A stretch of 64,000 bases of DNA from Plazaster borealis (Eukaryota; Echinodermata; Asteroidea; Forcipulatida; Labidiasteridae), in the NCBI GenBank assembly GCA_021014325.1, contig CM037474.1, forward strand, positions 20,144,488-20,208,487, read 5' to 3'. Both the position numbers and the translations under genes were made by a program. Below, in pieces: positions 1 through 12,236 of this stretch. The stretch's first letter is position 1, and each line of letters opens with the position of its first letter. The notes under the pieces were generated by a model, which was not told the origin of the DNA, did no database searches, and saw only the letters and a list, made by a program, of their open reading frames with translations.

Positions 1-145
1 TGTTTTTTCTTTCATAATTTTTCTTGCAACTTCGATGACCAATTGAGCCCAAATTTTCACAGGCTTGTTATTTTATGCATATGTTGGGATACACCAAGTG
101 AGAACACTGGTCTTTGACATTACCAAACGTGTACGATGCCTTTAA
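1..145 (+). mobile_element. TTAA-flanked MITE family M1, right end (cut by window edge)
   Basis: The right end reads ACCAAACGTGTACGATGCC followed by TTTAA. The same terminus is found at 10423, 24511, 42336 and (diverged) 46491, where the matching left terminus AGGCATCGTACACGTTTGG is also present. TTAA at both ends suggests a piggyBac-type target, which is inference. Only the right third is inside the window. Confidence 0.7.
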
Positions 146-685
146 GCTGTACTTTAAGGGTTGATTCTCATGGTAAGCAGGGTTATGAAATGAGCCTATG
201 ATAAGTAGATATGACTTTTATTATAACATAACCATCATTTGTTCCAATGGACAGCTCCTTGTAAATTGGATGGATTTTAGTTTTTTGTTATTTTCTTGGC
301 TGCTGTAAATGATCAAAACTTCACTTTCTTGTTCAGGTACGAATGAAGTTCTCATTCAGGAATTAGCATGAGTAGTTAGAGTCAGATCGGTTTATACAGA
401 TAATGATAGATATACCCATGTCATAATATTACAACATTAAAGACATTTTGAGACGTTCAGGGATTTGATATTTGGCATCAGATTTTTCAAAGGTTGAGTG
501 TGTAAACGCAATGTGGTCTTACACTGTATAATGTAAATTGTAGTAATCTAGTAAATGTAGTCATTGGCAGGAGTACAGACTCTGCTCAGATGTGATGTTA
601 TTATGTACAAAGCTGCCATCTAATTGTGCTTTCATTAAATGGTTTACACCTAATTCTTACCTTTAGGCCGCTTGAAATAATGAAG
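146..685. other. Gene-free interval
   Basis: AT-rich sequence with short scattered stops in all frames. No coding exon, RNA gene or repeat recognised. Confidence 0.5.
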
Positions 686-890
686 AGGCGAGGGGTAAGG
701 GGCGAGAGGCAAGGGGTAAGGGGCGAGGGGTAAGGGGCGAGGGGTAAGGGGCAAGGGGTAAGGGGCGAGGGGTAAGGGGCGAGGGGTAAGGGGTGAGGGG
801 TAAGGGGCGAGAGGCGAGGGGTAAGGGGCGAGGGGTAAGGGGCGAGGGGTAAGGGGCGAGGGGTAAGGGGCGAGGGGTAAGGGGTAAGGG
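686..890 (+). repeat. G-rich 14-bp minisatellite
   Basis: About 14 tandem copies of GGGGTAAGGGGCGA with small variants (GGGGTGA, GAGAGGC). The plus strand has a GGGG run every 5-9 bases, so G-quadruplex formation on that strand is plausible from sequence alone. The proline-rich ORFs on the minus strand (repeats of PLPLAPYPSPLTPR type) are by-products of the periodicity and are not called as genes. Confidence 0.9.
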
Positions 891-2220
891 AGAACAACCA
901 TGAATTTGAGATTTTTGACATTGCATGGGGGGGGGCATGAATGGTTTTGGTGTGCCGTAACATCATGCAATGTTATCTACTTTCACTGAGTAGAATGTTG
1001 TTCTGATGAGAACTTGTCCTGCTGTCTGATAACTCGGGTGTGGGTGGGAGACTTCTCGTAATTGTTTTTCGCTATCCCCGAGATAGATAAGCTTAGTCTC
1101 GGCATTTCGACTAGCCATCAAAATACCCACTCTATTAGATGGTAACTCTAGGGTATTCTGATTAGTTTTATGCCATAGGACTGCAAGGGAATCCAATGTA
1201 TGAATTTGTTGCATCAAATTGTTTGGTGAAAAGTTGACATTTTATCTTAAAATAAGAAGTTTGACTTTCCCCTTCTACTTATCTTAGAAGGGATAAAAAT
1301 ATCAGATTGTTTTTAAGTCTTTCTAATCCAATCATGTTCGCGTAATATTTCCATCATAACTGTACAATTTGTGAATAACATTTTTCAAGTTGGTCATTTG
1401 ACATTTTTAAATAGGTTTTTTCATTGGCTTTCAAACTCTCTAACATTCCATTTGTACATAAATCAAAAGTTTAAAGATTTATTCTTTCTTCATTGCTATA
1501 GATAAAGATGTTATTAGATTACTTTTGTACCACTGTGGTGATCAAGGGAAGCTGAGTGGTCGCTTTAGATAGTTCAGTTGGTGGCCCCTGCCCATGGATA
1601 AGGAGCGTGATACATCTTCTGTACAATATTGTGTTGTTATCTTAAGTGCACAACATTAAATAGATGAGATTTAGCCCAATTAACTTTCCTTATACAAGAT
1701 TTGATAGTTTAACTTAAAGTTATAGCTAATTACAGCAAGAACAAAATGATGACTACAAACAAGGGTTGTTATATACATAGGTGACTAGAATGGAGAAGTG
1801 GGGCGGCGACTAACCTACTAACCTAAAAATTACATTTAAAAACACTTTCATGTAAACACCCTATCTGATTTTCACATAACATGATTGAATGATTCGTTTG
1901 CCATTTGATGAGGCACGTGCATGGATATCACATTCACCCACTATTAATGATGTGCTACAGTCTAGTACTCCCCATAGGCTGGATTGCATTATTGTACTTG
2001 TCATCAAACAACACTACAAAGTATGTGGTTTGAACAAAATAAAGGATTTTATATAATATTATTCAGTTTATTATAAGAATATAATTCTTTGCTGAAGTCT
2101 GTTTTTTTCTTTCTTTCATTCAAATATAATTTTGATACTTTTATTCTCATGGGGATTTTTTTTAGGATTAGGCCCCTAACAATGTTTTTGTATTTTTGTA
2201 GTGTAGCCAAATATAAGCTA
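891..2220. other. Gene-free interval
   Basis: No coding potential beyond short ORFs. No array or inverted repeat recognised. Confidence 0.5.
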
Positions 2221-3655
2221 TGACTAGTACTATATGGGCCTAAGCTATAATGGTATCTCGACACTGTGCTAGACTGCAATGCTGATCCTAAGCTTTGACT
2301 AATACTATAGAATCTATAGTGGTTTTGTCCGTGCTGTGCTAGACTGCAATGTTGATCCTAAGCTTGCAAAGAAGCTATCGTGGTATCTCCATGCTGTGCT
2401 AGACTGCAATGCGGATTCTAAGCTTCGACTAATACTATAGAATCTATAGTGGTTTTGTCCCTGCTGTGCTAGACTGCAATGCTGATCCTAAGCTTGCAAA
2501 GAAGCTATCGTGGTATCTCCATGCTGTGCTAGACTGCAATGCGGATTCTAAGCTTCGACTAATACTATAGAATCTATAGTGGTTTTGTCCCTGCTGTGCT
2601 AGACTGCAATGCTGATCCTAAGCTTGCAAAGAAGCTATCGTGGTATCTCCATGCTGTGCTAGACTGCAATGCGGATTCTAAGCTTCGACTAATACTATAG
2701 AATCTATAGTGGTTTTGTCCCTGCTGTGCTAGACTGCAATGCTGATCCTAAGCTTGCAAAGAAGCTATCGTGGTATCTCCATGCTGTGCTAGACTGCAAT
2801 GCGGATTCTAAGCTTCGACTAATACTATAGAATCTATAGTGGTTTTGTCCGTGCTGTGCTAGACTGCAATGTTGATCCCAAGCTTGCATAGAAGCTATCG
2901 TGGTATCTCCATGCTGTGCTAGACTGCAATGCTGATCCTAAGCTTTGACTAATACTATAGAATCTATAGTGGTTTTGTCCGTGCTGTGCTAGACTGCAAT
3001 GTTGATCCCAAGCTTGCAAAGAAGCTATCGTGGTATCTCCATGCTGTGCTAGACTGCAATGCGGATTCTAAGCTTTGACTAATACTATAGAATCTATAGT
3101 GGTTTTGTCCGTGCTGTGCTAGACTGCAATGCTGATCCTAAGCTTGCAAAGAAGCTATCGTGGTATCTCCATGCTGTGCTAGACTGCAATGCGGATTCTA
3201 AGCTTCGACTAATACTATAGAATCTATAGTGGTTTTGTCCGTGCTGTGCTAGACTGCAATGCTGATCCCAAGCTTGCATAGAAGCTATCGTGGTATCTCC
3301 ATGCTGTGCTAGACTGCAATGCTGATCCTAAGCTTCGACTAATACTATAGAATCTATAGTGGTTTTGTCCGTGCTGTGCTAGACTGCAATGCTGATCCCA
3401 AGCTTGCATAGAAGCTATCGTGGTATCTCCATGCTGTGCTAGACTGCAATGCTGATCCTAAGCTTCGACTAATACTATAGAATCTATCGTGGTATCTCCA
3501 TGCTGTGCTAGACTGCAATGCTGATCCTAAGCTTCGACTAATACTATAGAATCTATAGTGGTTTTGTCCGTGCTGTGCTAGACTGCAATGTTGATTCTAA
3601 GCTTGGACTAATACTATAGAAGATATCTCCATGCTGTGCTAGACTGCAATGATGA
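2221..3655. repeat. 130-bp higher-order tandem array (60 + 70 bp half-units)
   Basis: About ten copies of a 130-bp unit. Each unit has two half-units starting with the shared core TGCTGTGCTAGACTGCAATG, followed by alternating spacers: one contains CGACTAATACTATAGAATC, the other GCAAAGAAGCTATCGTGG. Core starts at 2331, 2391 and 2461 show alternating 60/70-bp spacing. Near 3480 and 3600 the alternation breaks. The repeated 61-residue minus-strand ORFs are shadows of the array. Confidence 0.93.
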
Positions 3656-3679
3656 TCCCAGTTTGTTATATTCTTTTAT

Positions 3680-3930
3680 TATTATTTTTATTGAGAGATC
3701 GCCTAACATCACAAGGCCGGACGGCCACTTCAAGGTGTGGGCTACACTTAACCGATTTGGGCTGTCAAGCCAAATCAACTGCCACCAGGGGCACATTGCC
3801 ACCTACTCCTGGGGCTGAAACAGGGTTACCCCTTCACAGTCCGTAAAGGTGTAGGCATGGGTATCATCCACTAGTAGGAGCCTGGCTGGTAGAGCAGAAT
3901 GCGCCACCTTCCCATTACCATGCTAAAGAT
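3680..3930 (-). repeat. Probable dispersed retroposon 3' fragment
   Basis: A GC-richer block stands out from AT-rich flanks. Read on the minus strand it ends in an AATAATAATA-type tail (3671-3690 on plus), as the other SINE copies here do. No A/B box identified, so it could be the 3' end of a LINE, a SINE body, or an unrelated dispersed repeat. Confidence 0.4.
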
Positions 3931-5035
3931 TTTACACTCGGATGTGTCAAACTAAACAAAACACTGGAAAGGTTCTACCCATTATAGAAAATATAATTTG
4001 CAACGTATTACCCATGTATTGGCGGTTAGCAATATTGATTTTAGTGAGTGACTATCAATAAAAGTGTTCAATAACTTTGGATTTGCTGCCCTCTTTGTTG
4101 TCTTTCATATTGTTGAAATATTTTTTATCAGAATTTGAATAATGTCTGATATCATTTACATGTATAGTGTTCCCTTATTACGTTCATGTGTGTGTGTTCC
4201 AGACTGGAGTTTATTGCAGCTTTTAATAATTATGTTTACACATTAGACTGATATAGATTTTAAAAAGTAATAAAAAACAAAAAAAAACAAAAAAAACAAT
4301 TCAGGTTTTTTTCTTCCATTACCTTGTAGAAAGTGGATAATGAAACGGGCATAATTATTTAGGTATCTTGCAAAGAACAATTTTTTAGGGAATAGTCCAC
4401 AATGAGGTCTCTAGGACATTGGCAATGATCTTGGTATGAATTGTTGTGGTTCTGAAAAGAAACAGTGTTGTATCAACTCAACAATTTGTTTAGATTGCTC
4501 TGATCGTATCAAGCAACAAATATCTTCAAATTTCCACCAAAGTTTAACATCTTAAACAATACAATATTTGAGCTTTGTGGATTGTGTTTTTTGTTAATCA
4601 TAATTAAGTTGTACTATGCCTTATTAGCTAATCAATTTTAGTTTAGAAATGACCTTTATAATTGATCAGTTCAAATTCATCTCATTTAAAGTCATAATAA
4701 AAAAGACTAATCAATGTCTTTGTTTTTAAGTAACAAACAGTTATGTATTATATATGTAGCTACATCTCTAGATTTCTTTAAACGGGTAGTGCCGTTGATT
4801 TTTGGAAGAGTAAACTCATTCCTCTAGTATCTCAATAAATACCCTGTCCAATCAAACTGTGGAGATGTCATCAAAAACGTTACCAAACAAACTTCGGTTT
4901 GTGATCTGTGGGAGCTTTTACTTATTTCAGTTGCTGCAATCGAAATAAACAACGGTGATTTGGGGGTTCTTACATTTTTCTTACAACCTTTGACATTAAT
5001 GCAGATTGAAATAATATTTCTTTGGAGGATTGGTA
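3931..5035. other. Gene-free interval, part of a dispersed element near its end
   Basis: AT-rich with A-runs near 4270-4300. From about 4780 to 5035 it resembles sequence beside other copies of the 60-bp unit (compare 55600-55660 in reverse), so it probably belongs to the same MITE-like family. No gene seen. Confidence 0.4.
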
Positions 5036-5190
5036 CTGGTATGAACTTCATAATCAGTGAGCTTTCAGAATGAAGTATTTATTTGGAGGATTGGTACTGG
5101 TATGAATTTCATAATCAGTGAGCTTTCAGAATGAAGTATTTCTTTGGAGGATTAGTACTGGTATGAACATAATCAGTGAGCTTTCAGATT
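5036..5190 (+). repeat. Short array of the 60-bp MITE-derived unit (about 2.5 copies)
   Basis: Nearly three copies of a unit containing GGAGGATTGGTACTGGTATG and AATCAGTGAGCTTTCAGA. This is the reverse complement of the large array at 28141-29370 and resembles the subterminal part of the MITE at 51069-51448. Confidence 0.85.
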
Positions 5191-5612
5191 GAAACTTAAA
5201 AAAACACACAAAAAATACAAATTATGTTGATGTTTACTAATCATATTCATTGCCTTTAAGGGAAGAAGTGGATAACTCACTAATGAGACTTTCTGTAGAA
5301 TAATTGATAAAGGGTATTTTTAAATACTCCTTGTCAACCAACTCGACCCTCTTACTCCATCACAAGGAACACGATGTCTTACTCTCAGTGATTAAAAGCA
5401 GTAATGCATTAAAGGATTGAAATCATATAGACAGTTTATAATCAAAATTCCAATGCAATGAGACTCCCATTCTGTCCTCTTAATATCTAGTAATTATCTC
5501 CCATCAGCACATCAACGACTGATTGCCATGAGAATCAACACAGAGCTTTGCTCGCTGTATTTAAAGGCTTGGTACAACATTGGCATTAATACCAGTTCAA
5601 AGTTGCACAAGC

Positions 5613-5945
5613 TTAAAGGCCCTGTACACTATTGGTAAGATCGAAAAACACAATGTTCACAGATTCACACATAACTTACACGATTTAAAGTAATGGTAGA
5701 AAGGGTTCCTTAAAATATTTCTGCCTAAAATGCTATCGTTTCTGAGAAATGAGTAAAACAATAGTTTTTATCGCGCGATAATTTGAAAAAACAGAAAACA
5801 CATAAGGTCTCTTTTCACTATTTTCTCAAGACCTCGATGACCATTTAAGCTCAAACTTTCACAGGTTTGTTTGTTCATGCATATGTTGAATCACACAAAA
5901 TGTGGACACTGATTTTGAGCTGTTACCAAAAGTGAACAATACGGT
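5613..5945. mobile_element. TTAA-flanked MITE family M2, degenerate copy
   Basis: Starts at TTAA followed by AGGCCCTGTACACTATTGG and contains internal blocks shared with 6903-7210 and 50609-50938 (CACAGATT, TTTCACAGGTTTGTT, ATGTTG.ATCACAC). The right terminus is eroded, so the end is approximate. Confidence 0.55.
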
Positions 5946-5950
5946 TTTGT

Positions 5951-6900
5951 AGGTAAATTTAACTGAAATCAACTTGATTATGGTTTTCTACTAAACCCCA
6001 TTGATTCTTCTTGTAATCTGAAATACAAAGTCACTCATGGGAATTTCATGGTCCAGGGTTATTTTTACATGCAAACAAAGAGGGACTCCTAAACGGGGAT
6101 ATTCCTTTAAGTCAAGTGAAAGAATCAATACTTTACAAATTGACAAGAATATCATTGCTGTCATGTTGATGGAGAGCTAAGTAGTTAGATATTAAAGATT
6201 AGCAAGCATGATTAATCAAGAATGCATCTCTAGTCGGAGATTTGATTAAACATGCCTACCATCCTTCAAACTCGGACAAAAACAATTTCTGGTTTTCAAA
6301 ACGCACTGTCATACACTATGCAAGCCTTTTAGCTTTTGACTTGGCCTTGCTGTATATATTAACCAAAAATACAATTGCATTAATATCTTTGTTTGTGAAC
6401 CTGACCTTGACGTCTATAAGCAAGATCAGATTTAGGGGAAGGCTTCTGAGCAGGTTTCATCAATCAGATATGCATTTTAATGTAAATAATTCATGTATAT
6501 TGTATAACGTTCTTGTATATAAAGAATCTTATTAGTGAACCAAAGACAGGGTTAGATGGAATGTGTGACGGGCTCATGTGAATGTGCAATCTTTACTGTA
6601 ATGTAGTCAAACGTAAAAACAAAATCAATAGTGGGAAATTTAACCGCCATTGATTCAATGTACCATGTTATCACCATGGATATTGTCTCTATATGGTTTA
6701 TATGCTACCACTTTTTTTGTACTGCTTTATATGCACAAAGAATGCCTTCTTTTAAATTCAAACGGTTCTGACGATTTCAACTATTGGATATTGTTATAGC
6801 TCGATAACTTGGCTTTACTTTATCATACTGTTTGGTGAAAGGACACTCGTCGTTATCATAGAATGATTTGTAGCTGTCAAATTATAGTTTAATAAATCAA
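5951..6900. other. Gene-free interval
   Basis: AT-rich. The 97-codon plus-strand ORF at 6242-6535 has no recognisable domain and AT-driven composition, and is not called. Confidence 0.45.
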
Positions 6901-6902
6901 TT

Positions 6903-7210
6903 TTAAAGGGTGTGCACAACATTGGTAACATTGAAAATATCAGTATTCACAGATTTACACTTGGCATCAAGATGTTCATGGTAAAAAAACCTTCCCCTTG
7001 AAATATTTTTGCCTGAAATGCTATTGTTTTTGATCTTGCGAGTCCAATATACGATGTTTCAAAAACAGTGATGGAGTTTTTCACTTTTTTGTGTGTGACT
7101 CTGATGGCTAATTGAGCGTAAACTTTCACAGGTTATGTATATGTTGGGTCACACGCAAAGTGCAGATACTGGTCATTGACAATTTACCAATGTTGGCCGC
7201 AGGCTTTTAA
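6903..7210. mobile_element. TTAA-flanked MITE family M2
   Basis: TTAA followed by AGGGTGTGCACAACATTGG on the left and TTTACCAATGTTGG with AGGCTTTTAA on the right give imperfect terminal inverted repeats with TTAA at both ends. The interior is shared with 50609-50938. No ORF that could be a transposase, so a non-autonomous element. Confidence 0.7.
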
Positions 7211-9240
7211 AAGGACAGCTGTTTGTCTTATTATGTAATTATTCATAACAAAGAAGTCATTTTCCTGCTTGAAACTATAAATTATTACATGCTTTGGGTT
7301 TGTAGGACTGTTATTCTTTCTAAATATTTACGTTTCATTTTTAATTTGGAAACAGTTCTTTTGATTCGAAAGTCGGTCATTGAAAACGAAGTATCGTGGC
7401 ATGCGTTGGGAAAGTCAAGCAATTCTCCTTCTGATGTAGCTGAGAAATAGCCTGGGTGCCTCTATGACATCTACTCCCCCAGTCCAAATGACTTGGTCGG
7501 GAGATTTGCGAGTTGTGTATAGTGCCTCACCTCAGGTTTTTTACCAAGTCTTGTTGGAATCAAAAATTGGCAAAGGGTAGATTTAGGATTAGGCAGGGAA
7601 GTAGAGAGGGAATAAGAAATCCTGTCAATGATGGAAACCTTAAATCAATGAGAAGTACATGTGAAATGTTTAATGGACACATAACTGACCGCAGAATTTT
7701 GGTACTGTGACTAAAAAAAACATTAAGTGAAAAAAAGTATTTCATATTTTTAAAAGTTTAACTGTACCAGCCTCTGAAAGACCCCTAAATTGAAGAAGCT
7801 GGTTGTTAAAATACAGCTGTTATGATGTAGGCTAAAATTCTTTCAATTTACTCATGAATCAAAGCATTGTTGACTTTCTTCTTGTTGATTATGCGTGTTT
7901 GGAATCTTTAGAAGTACACAATTCCTTAGAATAAAGAACAATGAACAATCAAATATAACATTATACAACTATTATGCTTTCTTTTTTGCTGTATGGAATG
8001 CTAGTTACATTTTCTTTTCAAACTTAAATCAACTTTAAAAGGTCTTGTGACATTTACTTAAAACTTACTGGATTTATTGCCCTTGCTGTTTCCATGAAGG
8101 GACGATTATAAATATGAATATTTCATGGTCTCCTTGTGTATATAAAGTGTCCAAAATAAGCAATTATTCGGAGGATCTTTGCTCAAAATGCAAACAAAAC
8201 GTGAACAGCTACAATATCACTAAGTATTTGAAAGAAATGCACGTTGCTCATCTATGAAATCCATGCTATTTGAATGCATTGTTTGAATACAAGTATATTG
8301 AATCTAGTCATACATAGGGCATCAGAATAGAAAAAGAAGGGAACATTTCAAACATTATTTTGATTGGGTTTCCTTGAGCAAACTAATCATTACAGTTCAA
8401 TTTAAAAAGTGGATTCTTGTCGTCGATGTAAACAAAATATATATATCCATTAAACGAGATCTCAAGTTTTAATGATTTAATTGTACTGAATAAAATACAA
8501 CGATCAACTTGCACAGTGTGAAAAGATCACACATTTCCCCTTTTGAATTTTTGAATCTTGTTACGTATTTCTCAGATAAGTAGCAATTTTAAATAAAGCT
8601 TATCCCACCTCCAACTTAAATGGTTTTCAACTTTCTCAAGTTTTAAAGGAAATTAAGCCAGCATCATCTTTGGTTAGTTTATTATTTAAATATGTTATGT
8701 TTAGGCATACTGATAACTGTTCTACCTTAATTTAAAAAATGTTGGGCTATTTTTTTGGTTACAAACCTCAAGATGAAGTAATGTATTGGAAATACAGAAG
8801 ATGCGGTGTGAAAAATCATTTATTTAAAATGTTAATAATTAACATTGGTGTCAAGACATTTTGTGTAAGTTATGTCTTCATTTGGTTTTTAATTTTAATT
8901 ATGATAGAATCAAAAATCAAATTTATGAAATCATCTATTTAGACCTTTTTTGTATTATACGCACAAAACAAATATGAATTTTCAAATTGTTCTGATTTAA
9001 ATTTGTTAAATTGTCAATTGAGAAAATCATTGTTGTCTGTTGTGAGATTTGTTATGAGTGATTTTGTAAGGTCATTAAGTTTTTCAATGAGTAAATTCTA
9101 TCTCCATCCTCTAGCTTTCAATAATAGCAATACAAACAAACGTTTGTCATTTTGGAAAGCAATTATTATCTATTCAGTGGAGGAACAAAATGATGTCAAG
9201 TATGAAAGCAAATTTTGCAAAAATGGCGTACTGTTTCATG
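7211..9240. other. Gene-free interval
   Basis: AT-rich. No exon with convincing composition or splice context, and no tandem array seen. Confidence 0.45.
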
Positions 9241-9242
9241 TT

Positions 9243-9520
9243 CAATGGCCCTTATGCATAATATGACGTAAAATGGAGATTGCTCTATCATGTGCGCTGT
9301 GCGTACACAATTCCATGTCTGGATTTGTGGCTGCGGCTTTGGCTGTAGCTAAGGGATGGCTGCAGCTAAGGGTGTTGCTACGGGCCTCCTATGCTTCAAC
9401 ATGGCAATCAAGCCGAAGCCGGTTATTCGGACGCGGGCATATCATTGTTTTACCTCCAAGATGGCGGCAGGTGGCATCAACGTGAAGGTTTATATGATTC
9501 ACATCATAGAAATGGGTCTA
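9243..9520. mobile_element. Possible degenerate MITE, CpG-richer island
   Basis: The left end has CCCTTATGCATAATATGACG and the right part has CAAGATGGCGGCAGG.GGCATCAACG. These resemble the ends of the 43741-43916 element (CCTTATGCACATGATGTCA and AAATGGCCGCTGGATGACG). The body is clearly GC-richer than its flanks. The 70-codon ORF at 9273-9485 follows from that composition. Confidence 0.35.
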
Positions 9521-10032
9521 TAAAAACCATAACCTTATCTGCTTGGTAACCTTTGACTTTTTCATCAACCGGTCACATCATTTTGATACACTGTATCGTC
9601 ATGGTAGAAACCTGTCGATGAAGTTCGCAATTCAATTCCTAAGCTCTTTTATATTGGCCAATCTCTCCTCAAGGCAATAAAATTGTCTGCAAAGCTCCCC
9701 ATGCGCTTCCTAGACATACCTACGTATTTGAATGAGTTACTATTCCGTGTATGTGGCATAAACATCAGTACATCAAGTTCTCTCCGTTACATTGCTGCTT
9801 GTGATAACTGTTCCAGCTGGTCACATGCCAATATGTCAATAAGAATCTCTTTTAGTTACAAAGTTGTTTTTTAACTGAAATAATTGCTGAGAGTCGGCAT
9901 AGTATTCCATTATTGCACATACAATAATTGCATGACTTTATTTAAAAGATATTATTCACCGATTTCGTTTCACATTCAAGCCATGTGAATATACATACTA
10001 TTTTTGGAAAAATATCTCCTCCCTCCTTCATC
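9521..10032. other. Gene-free interval
   Basis: No coding or repeat signal recognised. Confidence 0.45.
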
Positions 10033-10423
10033 TTAAAGGCATCGTACTTGTTTGGTAATGACTCTGACTGATAAATAATGCAATAAAAACTTACTTGGTA
10101 AGAAGTACAGCAGCTTAAGTGCATTTTGAGAAACTTTTCACTTCGAAGTACTGCGGTTATGGAAAATATATAACTTTTTATCCCCAAAAACATTTGAATC
10201 TGTGAGAAGCGTTACGCGTAACGCTTCTGAGAGTGTGTATTCCAGTGCAGATTATTCTTCCTGCGTGGACATAACCGCTCCAGATTTTTGGCAACATCTC
10301 AAAAAAAGCTACCATCTTTTGAAATGAAATTTTCACAGGTTAGTTGTATGATATATATCTACAACTATATACGATTGAAACAAACAATAGGCTCCAATTA
10401 CCAAACGTGTACGATGCCTTTAA
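10033..10423. mobile_element. TTAA-flanked MITE family M1 with internal palindrome
   Basis: TTAA followed by AGGCATCGTACTTGTTTGG on the left and ACCAAACGTGTACGATGCC plus TTTAA on the right form terminal inverted repeats. A perfect 24-bp palindrome (half AGAAGCGTTACG) lies at 10205-10228. No transposase ORF. Confidence 0.8.
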
Positions 10424-11295
10424 ATGAAATCTTCCTAAAAGAATACATTCTTTGGAAGTAGTAGTCCTCCACATTGATGCTAACATTGGTGATTCAAGAA
10501 ACCTTTCTTACAAACTCATCTCTACACTCGGTTCGCATCTCCTTTGGGACTAATTCATTCTCGTCTTTGCAAAACCCAACACTGCGCTTCCACTCTACTT
10601 CATGGTCACCCTTGATCATGGAGCTAGAAAGAAAGTAGATGCAGCAATACACAGGCCTACGTGCAATTACAGAGTAGTTTAAGATGAAATCTTATCTGAT
10701 TGGAGGGGGGGGGGTTATCTACAATCTTTAAGGTAGCCACAATACACTTGGCCTGCTTCCATTACATTGAGCTATGTACTGACCTATGCTAAGCACTATA
10801 TCACTTCACAGAATCTGAAAATGTAATTCCTTAGAATCCATAAACTACATGCAATTCAGAATCAAGATGGTTCGGACAGATTAATGTACACGTGTACATG
10901 CTTTACCCACTAAATAGATACAATCAATATGATAATATCAGCCCCCACAGTTCTCCAGACATGTAGATAATGAAGTCATATATTACATACCTGGGGTTGG
11001 ATCCCAATGGGATGTCATCATGTAACAAATCGTAGAGTGGTCTAACAAATGTTTTCAGTTTTTAAAGTTTGTTTCCCGCCAATTGGGTCATATTATGGTG
11101 AGAGTTCATGTTCCGGTTGACCCTTTTTATTTGTTTTATCAACTGGACACCATGACTGTCCATCTCCACTAAAACAATTGTTTTAATCTGTTCGGTTTTT
11201 ATCAATTCATTTAACACGTGTGGTAGTGTAACACCAATGAAGTAGCAAGACATCACCCAGTGCCAGCTGTATTTGTAATCCCACGGGTAACATGG
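10424..11295. other. Gene-free interval
   Basis: A G-run near 10705. No gene or array recognised. Confidence 0.45.
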
Positions 11296-11455
11296 TTACA
11301 CACCTATGTTCCGACACCCCTATGTTCCGACACCCCCACTGTATTTTCCTAACCATAACCCTAACCCTAACTATAACCCTAACCCTTATAACCATAACCC
11401 TAACCTTATCGTTTAAATCATGAAGAGTTTCGGAACATGGGTGTTGGAATATAGA
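11296..11455. repeat. Telomere-like CCCTAA tract inside a small inverted repeat
   Basis: 11349-11409 is a degenerate run of CCCTAA/CCATAA hexamers. It is flanked on the left by two copies of CTATGTTCCGACACCCC and on the right by TTTCGGAACATGGGTGTTGG, roughly the reverse complement. The same CATGTTCCGAC motif occurs at 25610, next to another degenerate C-rich hexamer tract. This suggests a dispersed foldback element carrying its own hexamer block. Confidence 0.65.
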
Positions 11456-12044
11456 GCAGTGACCAGTAACATGGCAGCTGCCATTCTAATTTCCCTTCGT
11501 ATTTCTATCTATTTTTCAGACTATCTTGCATACACACCACTGTGTAATCAGCAGCAAGTTGTTCATCATAATGAATAATAGCTTCCATCGTAATGAACTT
11601 TATAGGTTGTTAGTTTATTGATGATATCTGCTACATGACTAAAGTGACGATAAATCCTACCATGATTTGAAGCTTTAGAGACCAAGTACATGATTAGTTA
11701 TTATTTGGGAAAATAAGAAAGTTGATTTGACTCAGTCTGCAAGCTCACTCATTATCAAGCTCATGCCAGTACTAGTTCGCAAGAAATAGTTTTGTAATAC
11801 TGTCAAAGTCAAGGGAGTAGCATTTGAAGATACCCACAAATCTCTGTTGCTTATTTTGATTGCTGCACTCGATTTAAGCGTGATACGGATGTGCATAAAC
11901 GTTCATGTTGTCAAAACATAAGCCATTCGTTTTGTTTTCACTCAAATGGGACCACTGACTTTGATGACATTTTTACAGGTTTAATTGGAAACCAGATGGT
12001 GGATGCTGATTCACGTTTTCAAAAAACATTGGACTTCTTTCCCT
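11456..12044. other. Gene-free interval with MITE-like remnant near its end
   Basis: 11930-12000 contains TTTACAGGTTTAATTGG and neighbouring sequence resembling the interior of family M2. No gene seen. Confidence 0.35.
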
Positions 12045-12236
12045 TTAAAGCACATTGACAACATTGGTAGTTGTCAAAGACCAGTAGGCTATCCGCTCTT
12101 CATGTGACCCAACATACATGAAATAATACATTTCTGAACACTTAGGCTCAATCGCTTGATGGAGTCACGAGAAATAGTGGAAACAATTATAGTTCATATT
12201 TTGATGTTAATCTTACCGATGTTGTGCACACCCTCG
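12045..12236. mobile_element. Short TTAA MITE remnant (M2-like, reversed)
   Basis: Starts at TTAA and contains GACAACATTGGTAGTTGTC. It ends with CCGATGTTGTGCACACCCT, the reverse of the M2 left terminus at 6905. Internally deleted relative to full copies. Confidence 0.5.

Noticed and set aside
11349..11409. True telomere or chromosome-end scar
   Set aside because: The tract is only about 60 bp, degenerate, and enclosed by arms seen elsewhere, so an element is the simpler reading.
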